Position numbers and translations under genes: made by a program
Source: Caldisericia bacterium
Lineage (GTDB): Bacteria > Caldisericota > Caldisericia > UBA6126
Reading direction: 5' to 3'
NCBI GenBank assembly: GCA_028700655.1
Contig: JAQVSG010000015.1
Span: 1-36,187, forward strand
Length of the DNA stretch: 36,187 nt
Shown: piece by piece, positions 23,583 through 31,682 of the stretch
Layout: every line of letters starts with the position of its first letter
How positions within the stretch are numbered: the first letter of the stretch is position 1
The notes under the pieces: model-generated
Database searches by the model: none
What the model saw: the letters and a program-made list of their open reading frames with translations, nothing else
What the model was told of the DNA's origin: nothing

Positions 23583-24476
23583 ATGAACCACCATATACCT
23601 GTTTTTGGAAATGATATTGTACAGTTGTTACAGTTGAATCCTGACTCCATTGTTATGGATTGTACTTGTGGCGAGGGCGGACATGCGACAATGATTCTCC
23701 CTCACATTCCCCAAGGTCATTATTATGGTTTTGACAGGGATCCTCAAGTTTTGCCTGTGGCTCATGAACGAATGTCAAAAATAGCAAACAACTTCACATT
23801 GTATCCATCCAACTATACGGAATCAATCCACCGAATTCAACGAAAAGAAATACCACAACCCAATGCCTTCTTAGCAGATCTAGGCATTTCTATGTTTCAA
23901 CTAAAATCTTCCCAAAGAGGGTTTAGTTTTTTATCTGACGATCTTCTATGTATGAGGTTTGATTCAGATGAACAAGAAATGCAAGCATACGATATCGTAA
24001 ACCGGTATCCAGAAAAGAAATTGGCAGATCTACTCTACGAGTATGGAGAAGAAAGGGCTTCTCGGAAGATTGCTGCCTATATTGTTAGAAGCCGTCAAAA
24101 AAAGCATATTGAGACTTGTTCGGAGTTAGCATCCATTGTCGTTAAGGCAAAAGGGTACCCCAATCGCCATCGTTTCATTCATCCTGCAACTCAAACCTTT
24201 CAGGCTCTTCGTATTGAAACCAATCAAGAAATGAATCATTTGGACACATTGTTGCAAAGTTTACAGGGAGTTGTACGTTCCCAAGGAGTGGCAGCATTTA
24301 TTTCGTACCACTCCATTGAAGATCGAAAAATCAAATACTTTTTTCGGGATTCTCCTTTTTTCCAACGATGGAATAAAAAAGTTATCAAACCATCGGACGA
24401 AGAAATTCACGAAAACCCCGCTGCCAGAAGTGCAAAGTTACGCATAGGAATTCGCAATGAATCAAGCTCTTCGTAG
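23583..24476 (+). CDS. rsmH: 16S rRNA (cytosine-1402-N4)-methyltransferase RsmH
   Basis: The 297-residue protein (old name MraW) methylates C1402 in the decoding centre with S-adenosylmethionine. The SAM-binding motif is VMDCTCGEGGHATMIL, with further family blocks FLADLGISMFQL, SSQRGFSF, DIVNRYPEKKLADLLYEYGEE, HPATQTFQALRI and YHSIEDRKIKYFF. ATG 23583 is selected because AAGGA lies 5 nt upstream and HHIPVF is the family's N-terminus; an upstream in-frame GTG would lie inside the RNase P RNA. It opens the division/cell-wall cluster, where mraZ would normally precede it; here rnpB does. It overlaps ftsL by 20 nt. Confidence 0.96.
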   Translation: MNHHIPVFGNDIVQLLQLNPDSIVMDCTCGEGGHATMILPHIPQGHYYGFDRDPQVLPVAHERMSKIANNFTLYPSNYTESIHRIQRKEIPQPNAFLADLGISMFQLKSSQRGFSFLSDDLLCMRFDSDEQEMQAYDIVNRYPEKKLADLLYEYGEERASRKIAAYIVRSRQKKHIETCSELASIVVKAKGYPNRHRFIHPATQTFQALRIETNQEMNHLDTLLQSLQGVVRSQGVAAFISYHSIEDRKIKYFFRDSPFFQRWNKKVIKPSDEEIHENPAARSAKLRIGIRNESSSS

Positions 24477-24735
24477 TCTTATTGTATTAATGGTATGCTT
24501 AATGTTTGTTGGAATTACCCAAACATTACTATGGATGGTGGATACAAAAATTGAGAATACGCAAAACCTGAACCAAGAGCTGCGTATTCAAATTAGCGAT
24601 TTACAAAAAGAGTACGAAAATTATGTAAATGTCAACTACGTATTAGAAGAAGCTATGAACCGAGAAACCCTGCACATGATTAAGTTACCAGAAGACCGAC
24701 AAGGGGAGGTATTGACTATTGAGCTTCCTGAGTAA
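24457..24735 (+). CDS. ftsL: FtsL-like division protein
   Basis: A 92-residue single-pass protein: a short cytoplasmic N-terminus, one membrane helix (about 6-27), then a leucine/asparagine-rich coiled coil (about 32-62). FtsL proteins are too variable for a sequence motif, but size, topology and position between rsmH and the class B penicillin-binding protein are diagnostic. It would form the FtsL-FtsB/DivIC-FtsQ complex that activates FtsW and its partner transpeptidase at the septum. AGGAA upstream supports the ATG at 24457. It overlaps rsmH by 20 nt and the next gene by 17 nt, indicating tight translational coupling. Confidence 0.85.
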   Translation: MNQALRSLIVLMVCLMFVGITQTLLWMVDTKIENTQNLNQELRIQISDLQKEYENYVNVNYVLEEAMNRETLHMIKLPEDRQGEVLTIELPE

Positions 24736-26446
24736 AAGAAAAAAACATCGAATTGCTAGTATCCAATTTGTAGGATTTGGCATGTTTATTCTTTTGATAT
24801 TTGTATCCGTGTGTCTTTTTTGGAGAGGTTTTTTTGATGAAAGAGTCGCGGAACTAAAGGATTATCGATCCAGTACCCCCGATATTATATTGCCAATGAG
24901 AGGGAAAATACTCGATCGCAATGGAAAGATACTGGCAGAAAGCAAAGAAGCATTCAACCTTCAATGCAACCGAAATCAAATGGAGAATCCAGAATTGTTC
25001 ATGAATCAAATTGGACCTATAGTAAACATCGACGAACAAACACTTATGGATGATTACAAGAAAAACACCCAAGATCCAAAGACGGTTTGTGTCGTGGTTG
25101 CAAGAAAACTAACTGAGAATCAAGTGGAGAGGATTAAGAAGTTGGTGAAAGATTCTCCCATCTGTAACTATGAGTTTGTCCCGGATCAAAAAAGAACCTA
25201 TCCAAAAAGAACGACAGCGGCCTCATTGGTTGGTTTTGTAGGGTTGGACAACACCGGCTTAAGTGGTATTGAACATGCCTATAACAATTTGTTATCGGGG
25301 ATACCGGGCAATAAAATTTACAATCGAACTTTTAGTGGGAACAAGGTACCCGGATCCGAAGAAATTCTACATATGCCCAATCATGGGAAAAACTTAGTCC
25401 TTACCTTGGATGAGAAAATTCAATCCAAAGTGGAATCAATACTCGAACTTCACGTTGAGAAATCCAATGCCAAAGGAGGCGTAGCTATTGTTGTCAATCC
25501 TCGCAATGGAGAGTTAATTGCAATGGCCTCGTATCCAACCTTTGATTTGAATATGGGACAGGATTATATTGGGAATGTTCAATATTCCAACAAAGCTCTG
25601 GCTATGAATTATGAACCGGGGTCTGTTTTTAAATCTGTTACTGCTTCAGCAGCTCTAGATTTGGGATTTATTACCCCCGAAGATGCTTACACTTGTGAAG
25701 GACAAATTTGGGTGGAGAATAAACCAATCCAATGCATTATTCCGCACGGAACTCAAAAACTAGCTGACTATATACGAAATTCTTGCAATGTTGTGTTTGC
25801 TCAGATTGGTCAAAAAATGGGTGTTCATTTACTCGATTTTGTAGAAAGGTTTTATTTTGGATCTCATTTACCCATTCAGCTTTCTGAACAAGAAGCAGGG
25901 ATTCTACCTGATCGAGATTGGTATTCTGACCTTGAGGCAGCCAATATTTCCTTCGGTACTTCCATTTCTGTCACTCCCTTGCAGATGATTTATGCATATG
26001 CTGCCATTATTAACGGGGGAGACTACTTGAAACCCTTACTAATAAAAGAGATACAAGATTCTACTGGCAAAGTGATAGAAAAGTTCGAGAAACAAATTCT
26101 GAAAAAAGTAATATCACAGGAAACATCTGCTGAAATGGTTACTGTGTTACAAAATGTTGTCCAAGACCCCAATGGGTGTACACAAGCTAAGATTCCTGGG
26201 GTCCCCATTGGAGGGAAAACAGGAACATCGTACAAAAGTATTGATGGTCAATATCAAAACGATAAAGTAGTGTGTTCCTTTGTAGGTTTTTTCCCCACCG
26301 ATGCACCTGAATATCTTATTCTTGTATCCATTGATGAACCTTATCCAAGCTACAATGCGTATGGTTCTACAATCGCCGCTCCTGTTTTTAAAGATATTGC
26401 CCAATGGATTTTACGAATAGAGGATCAGTCAAATGCTTTTGAGTGA
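24719..26446 (+). CDS. Class B penicillin-binding protein (FtsI/PBP2B/SpoVD type)
   Basis: The 575-residue septal transpeptidase cross-links peptidoglycan together with FtsW. One N-terminal membrane helix (about 15-37) is followed by the dimerisation domain (MRGKILDRNGKILAES) and the penicillin-binding domain with Ser-x-x-Lys in EPGSVFKSV, Ser-x-Asn in NSCN and KTG in GGKTGTS. All catalytic motifs are intact. No C-terminal PASTA domain is present, unlike many Gram-positive SpoVD/PBP2x proteins. The start is TTG at 24719, chosen because GGGGAGG lies 9 nt upstream inside ftsL. It overlaps murE by 14 nt. Vegetative FtsI versus sporulation SpoVD cannot be distinguished here. Confidence 0.93.
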   Translation: MSFLSKRKKHRIASIQFVGFGMFILLIFVSVCLFWRGFFDERVAELKDYRSSTPDIILPMRGKILDRNGKILAESKEAFNLQCNRNQMENPELFMNQIGPIVNIDEQTLMDDYKKNTQDPKTVCVVVARKLTENQVERIKKLVKDSPICNYEFVPDQKRTYPKRTTAASLVGFVGLDNTGLSGIEHAYNNLLSGIPGNKIYNRTFSGNKVPGSEEILHMPNHGKNLVLTLDEKIQSKVESILELHVEKSNAKGGVAIVVNPRNGELIAMASYPTFDLNMGQDYIGNVQYSNKALAMNYEPGSVFKSVTASAALDLGFITPEDAYTCEGQIWVENKPIQCIIPHGTQKLADYIRNSCNVVFAQIGQKMGVHLLDFVERFYFGSHLPIQLSEQEAGILPDRDWYSDLEAANISFGTSISVTPLQMIYAYAAIINGGDYLKPLLIKEIQDSTGKVIEKFEKQILKKVISQETSAEMVTVLQNVVQDPNGCTQAKIPGVPIGGKTGTSYKSIDGQYQNDKVVCSFVGFFPTDAPEYLILVSIDEPYPSYNAYGSTIAAPVFKDIAQWILRIEDQSNAFE

Positions 26447-27953
26447 TATTTCAGCCCACCTACCTTGTAAAAAAAAAAGACTCTATAAAGACTGTACAAT
26501 CCACGATATACAAAGAGATTCTCGACACATAGAAGAGGGGGATGTCTTTGTATCGATTCCTGGGACTCAAACTGATGGACATCGGTATATTGATAATGCG
26601 ATTCAAAGGGGTGCTGTTGGAATCGTTGTTTCGGAGAATTACGACTGTTCTTTATTGCCAAACTCCATATCCTATTGGGTTGTTTCTTCTTCAGCACAAG
26701 CTTGGAGTTTATTATCACAAGCTTGGTTTCAATATCCTGCATCTCGTTTAAAAATGATTGCTATAACGGGGACATCAGGAAAGACATCTTCTGCTCACAT
26801 TGTTTATCAAATGCTACAATCGATGGGTGAAAAAGCAGTATTAATAGGAACGGGTGGTATTTTCCTTCATGGACATTCTGTTGACTACACCATGAAAGGC
26901 GCGGTTACGACTCCCGACCCAAAAGAACTACACTATATTTTGTCCAAGGCTGTTGAAGAAGGATGTAGCTTCGGAATTGTAGAAGCTAGCTCTCATGGGT
27001 TGGCACAAGAACGTCTTTTTGGGGTAGCTTTGGATGCTGTTTTTTTTGTTTCTCTTTCCCCTTGTCATCATATAGAATACCACCAATCTGAAGAACGTTA
27101 TATTCGCGCAAAGGAAAGGATTTTTTCCGCTGTAAAAAAACAAGGTCTCATTATTATTAATAAGGATGCAGAGCTTTATTCACAAATGCATATTCCCTCT
27201 TTTCCATTCTGTGTTACTATCTCTCTTTTTGACAACGCCGATTACAGATTGTTCCCAAGTTGTTCTATCAAAGAGAATGCACAACGATCAGAACATCGAT
27301 TTACTCTGCAGGGACACAATCAGAGTTTTCATCTTTCTACAAAACTGCCTGGAGAATTCCAAATGTATAACATTGGGGCTGCTTTTTTAATTGGAAAACA
27401 CTTTGGACTTCCTTTAGATCTGTTGAGCACTGCTTTAGAAAACATTGATCATATTCCGGGACGATGGCATCTGATTCCCACCACACTACCATTGACCGTG
27501 GTAGTGGATAAAGCCAATGTACTCTTAGCTCTTCGATATTTTCGTAAAGAGATTGAGTCTCGTTCGTATACAAGGCGTATTCTAGTCTTTGGGAATGTGG
27601 GCGGAGGGCTGAAATCATCTAGAGCGAATATTGGAACGTTTTTTTGTTCTTTTTTTGACGATATTTTTTTGACTCTGGATGACCCCGAAACAGAAGATCC
27701 TACTTTCGGTTTTCAGCATTTTATGTCCATTCTCTCCATAAAAGAAGCAAAAAAAGTGATGATCATTGAGGATCGAAAGAAAGCCATTCAAAAAGCCATT
27801 GATTCTGCTCCAAAAGGGGCTATTGTTGCAATTTTAGGAAGAGGGAATCAAAAAGAATACTTAGTACAGGGTGGTGTGCAAATGTTTGATGATGTTGAGG
27901 TAACAAAACAAGTCATTCGTGATAAGGAAAATCATGTTTCTTGTAACCAATAG
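26433..27953 (+). CDS. murE: MurE-like UDP-MurNAc-tripeptide synthetase with divergent motifs
   Basis: At 506 residues and directly after the division penicillin-binding protein, this is positionally MurE, which adds the third amino acid of the stem peptide. The N-terminal domain (DSRHIEEGDVFVSIPGTQTDGH), P-loop GTSGKTS (113-119), VEASSHGL and the carbamylated-Lys motif YIRAK (Lys227) are recognisable. Other motifs are altered: canonical DHLDYH reads HHIEYH (212-217), VDYAHTPDAL reads VDKANVLLAL (358-367), DNPR-E-DP reads DDPETEDP (416-423) and GKGHE reads GRGNQ. Glu replaces the Arg that binds the diaminopimelate carboxylate, which hints at a basic side chain such as L-lysine or L-ornithine. 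The C-terminal segment is closest to L-lysine-type MurE in my memory. ATG 26433 has GAGG 9 nt upstream. Confidence 0.85.
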   Translation: MLLSDISAHLPCKKKRLYKDCTIHDIQRDSRHIEEGDVFVSIPGTQTDGHRYIDNAIQRGAVGIVVSENYDCSLLPNSISYWVVSSSAQAWSLLSQAWFQYPASRLKMIAITGTSGKTSSAHIVYQMLQSMGEKAVLIGTGGIFLHGHSVDYTMKGAVTTPDPKELHYILSKAVEEGCSFGIVEASSHGLAQERLFGVALDAVFFVSLSPCHHIEYHQSEERYIRAKERIFSAVKKQGLIIINKDAELYSQMHIPSFPFCVTISLFDNADYRLFPSCSIKENAQRSEHRFTLQGHNQSFHLSTKLPGEFQMYNIGAAFLIGKHFGLPLDLLSTALENIDHIPGRWHLIPTTLPLTVVVDKANVLLALRYFRKEIESRSYTRRILVFGNVGGGLKSSRANIGTFFCSFFDDIFLTLDDPETEDPTFGFQHFMSILSIKEAKKVMIIEDRKKAIQKAIDSAPKGAIVAILGRGNQKEYLVQGGVQMFDDVEVTKQVIRDKENHVSCNQ

Positions 27954-29313
27954 TACGCTCACAAAGATTGTTGATGGGATATGGCTACAAGAGGGTGAAA
28001 ACTTAAACAAGGAGTATCCTTTGCATCTTGAAATAGATTCGAGGAAAGTTCGCCCAGGAGATGTTTTTGTTTGTTTACAAGGAGAACGAGTGGATGGACA
28101 TAACTATGTAGATCAAGCTCTACAAAAAGGAGCGAGAGGATTTATTGTTGAGAAGCCTCTATCCACTATGGAAAAGCAAGAATCCTTTTTTGTACTTCGT
28201 GTGAAGAAAACATCCCAAGCTCTTTTAGATATTGCTACTGAAATCGCAAAACAATATTCTTCCATTCTCATTACTGGTTCTGCCGGTAAAACAACTACAA
28301 AGCAGATTCTTGAAACGATTTTGCCATCATCCCATGCTACTTTTGGAAATTACAATACCCCCATTGGACTTCCTGTTGCATTTTCGAATATCCCCGCCAA
28401 TACAAAATGGATCCTCTCAGAATTAAGCGCTTCTTATCCTGGTGAAATCGAAACTATTTTGCCTCTTTTTTCTTCTTCAGAGGGTGCTATTTTAACGGGA
28501 ATTGGAAATTCTCATACAGAATTTTTTTCTTCCACAAAAGAAATACTGAATTCGAAAGCATTGATATTTGAAAATGTGTCAAATTCACATACATGTTTTG
28601 CAAATGGACATTTAGAAGGTCTTGAAAAAGACTTAAAAAGGATGCACCCATGTGTACAATTGTATGGATTTGATGCTTCTATGGATATTCCAATTGTTCT
28701 TTTAGGAATGGACAAACAAGGAACTACCTTTTCTTTCTCTACAGGTGGATCATCGTATACCTTTACATTGCCTTGTTTTGGGAAACACTATGTATTAAAT
28801 GCCGTTGCTTGTATTGCTTTAACCATGCAACTATGTCCATCCCTGAAAGTGGCAGAGATACAAGAAAGACTACAAACATTCACCCCTGGTAAGGGTAGGG
28901 GGAGATGGCTACATCTTTTTCATGGTTGCGTTTGTATTGATGAATCCTACAACGCAAATCCTTTATCCATGAAAATGTCCTTAGAGGCTTTCTTCTCGTT
29001 TCCAGCTTCTTCCAAGATTCTAGTATTGGGAGACATGCTAGAACTCGGCTCGATGGCTGAACAAGAACACAAAAAGATAGGAACATTGGTGAAACAATGT
29101 CATGCAAAGAGGATTTTTTATATTGGTCAGTATGGGAAATCTTTTCAAGATGGATACGGGACGTCAGAAGACGTTGAATACTACACCACGATAGAGGAAC
29201 TGTATGACCATTTGCAAAAATGGGTTCGAAAAGATACTGCGATGTTTGTAAAAGCATCGAATGGTGTTGGTTTGCATACGCTTGTAAACAAACTTGAATC
29301 AATGGTAAAGTAA
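27934..29313 (+). CDS. murF: UDP-MurNAc-tripeptide:D-Ala-D-Ala ligase MurF
   Basis: A 459-residue Mur ligase adding D-Ala-D-Ala to the stem peptide. Domain 1 has EIDSRKVRPGDVFVCLQGERVDGH, the P-loop is GSAGKTTTK (115-123), then ELSASYPGEI, ILTGIGNSHTEFF and, in domain 3, GRGRWLHL with DESYNANPLSM and LVLGDMLELG. Apart from the P-loop, where Ala stands for the usual Asn, the motifs are close to canonical. ATG 27934 is preferred (AAGGA 5-6 nt upstream); an in-frame GTG at 27919 is possible. The start overlaps the murE end by 20 nt, and mraY follows 11 nt later. Confidence 0.94.
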   Translation: MFLVTNSTLTKIVDGIWLQEGENLNKEYPLHLEIDSRKVRPGDVFVCLQGERVDGHNYVDQALQKGARGFIVEKPLSTMEKQESFFVLRVKKTSQALLDIATEIAKQYSSILITGSAGKTTTKQILETILPSSHATFGNYNTPIGLPVAFSNIPANTKWILSELSASYPGEIETILPLFSSSEGAILTGIGNSHTEFFSSTKEILNSKALIFENVSNSHTCFANGHLEGLEKDLKRMHPCVQLYGFDASMDIPIVLLGMDKQGTTFSFSTGGSSYTFTLPCFGKHYVLNAVACIALTMQLCPSLKVAEIQERLQTFTPGKGRGRWLHLFHGCVCIDESYNANPLSMKMSLEAFFSFPASSKILVLGDMLELGSMAEQEHKKIGTLVKQCHAKRIFYIGQYGKSFQDGYGTSEDVEYYTTIEELYDHLQKWVRKDTAMFVKASNGVGLHTLVNKLESMVK

Positions 29314-29324
29314 AGGAAAATTGT

Positions 29325-30275
29325 ATGGTAGTACAGACATTTATTTTTTTTTGGGGAAGTTTTCTTCTTGTTCTCATTACTATGCCCTTTGTCATTAGAC
29401 ATTTAAGAAAACAACAAATCGGACAATATGTTCGCGAAGAAGGGCCTAAGGATCATCTAGTTAAAGCTGGCACACCCACTATGGGTGGAATGGTGTTTAT
29501 CGTAGTCGCTGTTTTGCTATACGGACTGTATATGTGGGGTTCATCTCGTCTTTTTCTTGACTTTCTTCCCATATATCTTCTTCTTTCCTATGCATGTATT
29601 GGTTTTTTAGATGATTATCGCAAAACCGTTCTTCGATCTCCCTATGGATTGAAAGCCAGAGAAGATATTACCTTACAAATTCTGGCTTCTATCCCTGTTA
29701 TTTTTGGGATGTACTCATTTTCAAGTTGTACATTCTTTACTGTAGGTTGTGTTATTTTTGAGATCATTTTTATTCTATCGGTTGTGAATTCTGTCAACTT
29801 AACAGATGGCATAGATGGTTTATTGAGTAGTGTTTCGGTGCCAATTTTCTTTTTTTATGCAATTGTACTCTATTCGCAAGGACAGTATTCTGGTGTTGTA
29901 TTTGCCCTTGTTATGGCCGGGACTCTACTTGGATTCGTAATCTTTAATGCCTATCCTGCAAAGGTTTTTATGGGCAATGTTGGATCTTTTGCAATCGGAG
30001 GTGCCATGGTCGCATTGGCCATCCGTTCTCAAACTGAATTCTACCTCCTCCTCATCGGTCTTCTTTTTGTTTGGGAAGCGTTGTCTGTCATAATACAGGT
30101 AAGTTGGTTTAAGATTACGAAAAGAAAGTATGGGGATGGAAGACGAATTTTCTTAATGTCTCCGTTTCATCACCACTTGGAGTTAAAAGGGTATTCAGAG
30201 ACTCATATTGTTGTTTTGTTCACAAGCTTGGAGATCATCTTGTGCACCTTTGCTGGTGCAATTTATTTTTTGTAA
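29325..30275 (+). CDS. mraY: MraY-type phospho-MurNAc-pentapeptide transferase with two atypical active-site residues
   Basis: The 316-residue, about ten-helix membrane enzyme transfers phospho-MurNAc-pentapeptide to undecaprenyl phosphate, forming lipid I. Matches include GPKDHLVKAGTPTMGG, FLDDYRK (Asp96-Asp97), NLTDGIDGL (158-166) and MSPFHHHLELKGYSE (His282-284). Two normally invariant residues differ. The third catalytic Asp (GDxGS in the family) is Asn218 in MGNVGSFAIGG, and the conserved Lys after the GL-x-AR segment is Asp114 in GLKAREDI. AAGGAAAATTGT precedes the ATG at 29325. Family membership is certain from length, topology, remaining motifs and position between murF and murD; activity is open. 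Confidence 0.92.
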   Translation: MVVQTFIFFWGSFLLVLITMPFVIRHLRKQQIGQYVREEGPKDHLVKAGTPTMGGMVFIVVAVLLYGLYMWGSSRLFLDFLPIYLLLSYACIGFLDDYRKTVLRSPYGLKAREDITLQILASIPVIFGMYSFSSCTFFTVGCVIFEIIFILSVVNSVNLTDGIDGLLSSVSVPIFFFYAIVLYSQGQYSGVVFALVMAGTLLGFVIFNAYPAKVFMGNVGSFAIGGAMVALAIRSQTEFYLLLIGLLFVWEALSVIIQVSWFKITKRKYGDGRRIFLMSPFHHHLELKGYSETHIVVLFTSLEIILCTFAGAIYFL

Positions 30276-30287
30276 CTTTTTCGTAAA

Positions 30288-31682
30288 ATGAAGGCAATGA
30301 AAAAATCACTTGACCTGAAAAACAAAAAGATCACAGTTTTTGGACTTATGAAAAGTGGTAAAGCCGCTATTGAGTTGCTGCTATCTAAAGGTGCGGACGT
30401 GTTTGCTACGGAGGCATCGGCAAGCATTGATCCCAAGACGATCATATGGTTAGAATCTATGGGTGTTGATTTTGAGCTTGGTTTTCACTCGGAACGAACC
30501 TTTGAAGGAAAAGATCTGATTGTTATTTCACCAGCAGTTCCCAAACGGATTCCTATCTTGCAAAAAGCCGAGGAACACCATGTACCCATTATTGGTGAAA
30601 TTGAATTGGCATATCAGTTCACCGAGTCCCATTTTATAGCTATTACGGGAACGTCTGGAAAGAGCACCTCTGTGGAGCTTACAGGGCATATTTTACGGTA
30701 TCATATTGCTCCTGTCTATGTTTGCGGTAATATTGGGATCCCTATCTCGGAAATTGTACATAAAACCAAGGCAGCCACTTTGGTTGTCGAAGTTAGTTCT
30801 TTCCAATTAGAAACGATCCAAGAATTTTCTCCTCACATAGCAGTCTTCTTAAACTTTTCCGAAGACCATTTAAATCGGTATAAAACGATGGATGAGTATT
30901 TTGCGGCAAAACTTCGAATCTTCGAAAATCAAAGAGAAAATGATTACTCCATTTTAAATGGAGACCAAGAATGCCTTTACAACATCAATGTGAACAATGC
31001 AAAGAAATACCTTTTCTCTATGAAGAAAAAAGTCAATCCAGGATGTTGGTATGATCATGATACAGATGAGGCAGTCATTGCCGATGATCCAAGGGAAATA
31101 AGAATTTCTTTAGCAAATATGAGGATTAAAGGGTATCATAACAAGCAAAACGCAATTGTTAGCATTTTATCTTCTTACTTGTATTTACAAAAAGCCTTCT
31201 CCGCAGACCTTTGCAAAAAAGCACTGTTAACTTTTCAAGGACTTCCTCATCGATTTGAATGGGTAGGTCGATTTAATGGTATTGGCTTCATCAATGATTC
31301 AAAATCAACAAAGCCTTCCACAACTATTGTTGCGATTCAGTGTATGACAGAACCCTTTGTTCTAATGATGGGAGGCAGCGATAAGGAAAGCGATTTTCAT
31401 GAAGTTGCCAAACGAATTGCATCGCATCCCTTCGTGAAAAGTGTGATTTTGTACGGAAAAACAAGGAAAAAAATCCGTAACGCTTTGGATGAAAATGGAT
31501 TTCGAAATTATAAAATGACCCCGACTTTTAAAAGCGCTTTTTTTGAAGCTACAAAAAGAGCAAGAGCAAATGATTTTATACTTTTATCACCCGGATGTGC
31601 CAGTTTTGACGAATTTAGCAATTTTGAAGAACGAGGCAATACTTTTAAAAAAATGATTTGGCGCACCTTTAACCAACCATGA
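30288..31682 (+). CDS. murD: UDP-MurNAc-L-alanine:D-glutamate ligase MurD
   Basis: A 464-residue Mur ligase adding D-glutamate. The N-terminal Rossmann-like domain (ITVFGLMKSGKAAIELL), P-loop GTSGKST (121-127), VCGNIGIPI, VEVSSFQLE, FLNFSEDHLNRYKTMDEYFAAK (carbamylated Lys) and the domain-3 blocks FINDSKSTKPSTT, MMGGSDKESDF and LLSPGCASFDEFSNFEERG are present. These are near canonical. ATG 30288 is taken; a second ATG at 30297 is equally possible and neither has a good ribosome site. mraY ends 12 nt before; ftsW starts inside the stop (ATGA overlap). Confidence 0.95.
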   Translation: MKAMKKSLDLKNKKITVFGLMKSGKAAIELLLSKGADVFATEASASIDPKTIIWLESMGVDFELGFHSERTFEGKDLIVISPAVPKRIPILQKAEEHHVPIIGEIELAYQFTESHFIAITGTSGKSTSVELTGHILRYHIAPVYVCGNIGIPISEIVHKTKAATLVVEVSSFQLETIQEFSPHIAVFLNFSEDHLNRYKTMDEYFAAKLRIFENQRENDYSILNGDQECLYNINVNNAKKYLFSMKKKVNPGCWYDHDTDEAVIADDPREIRISLANMRIKGYHNKQNAIVSILSSYLYLQKAFSADLCKKALLTFQGLPHRFEWVGRFNGIGFINDSKSTKPSTTIVAIQCMTEPFVLMMGGSDKESDFHEVAKRIASHPFVKSVILYGKTRKKIRNALDENGFRNYKMTPTFKSAFFEATKRARANDFILLSPGCASFDEFSNFEERGNTFKKMIWRTFNQP

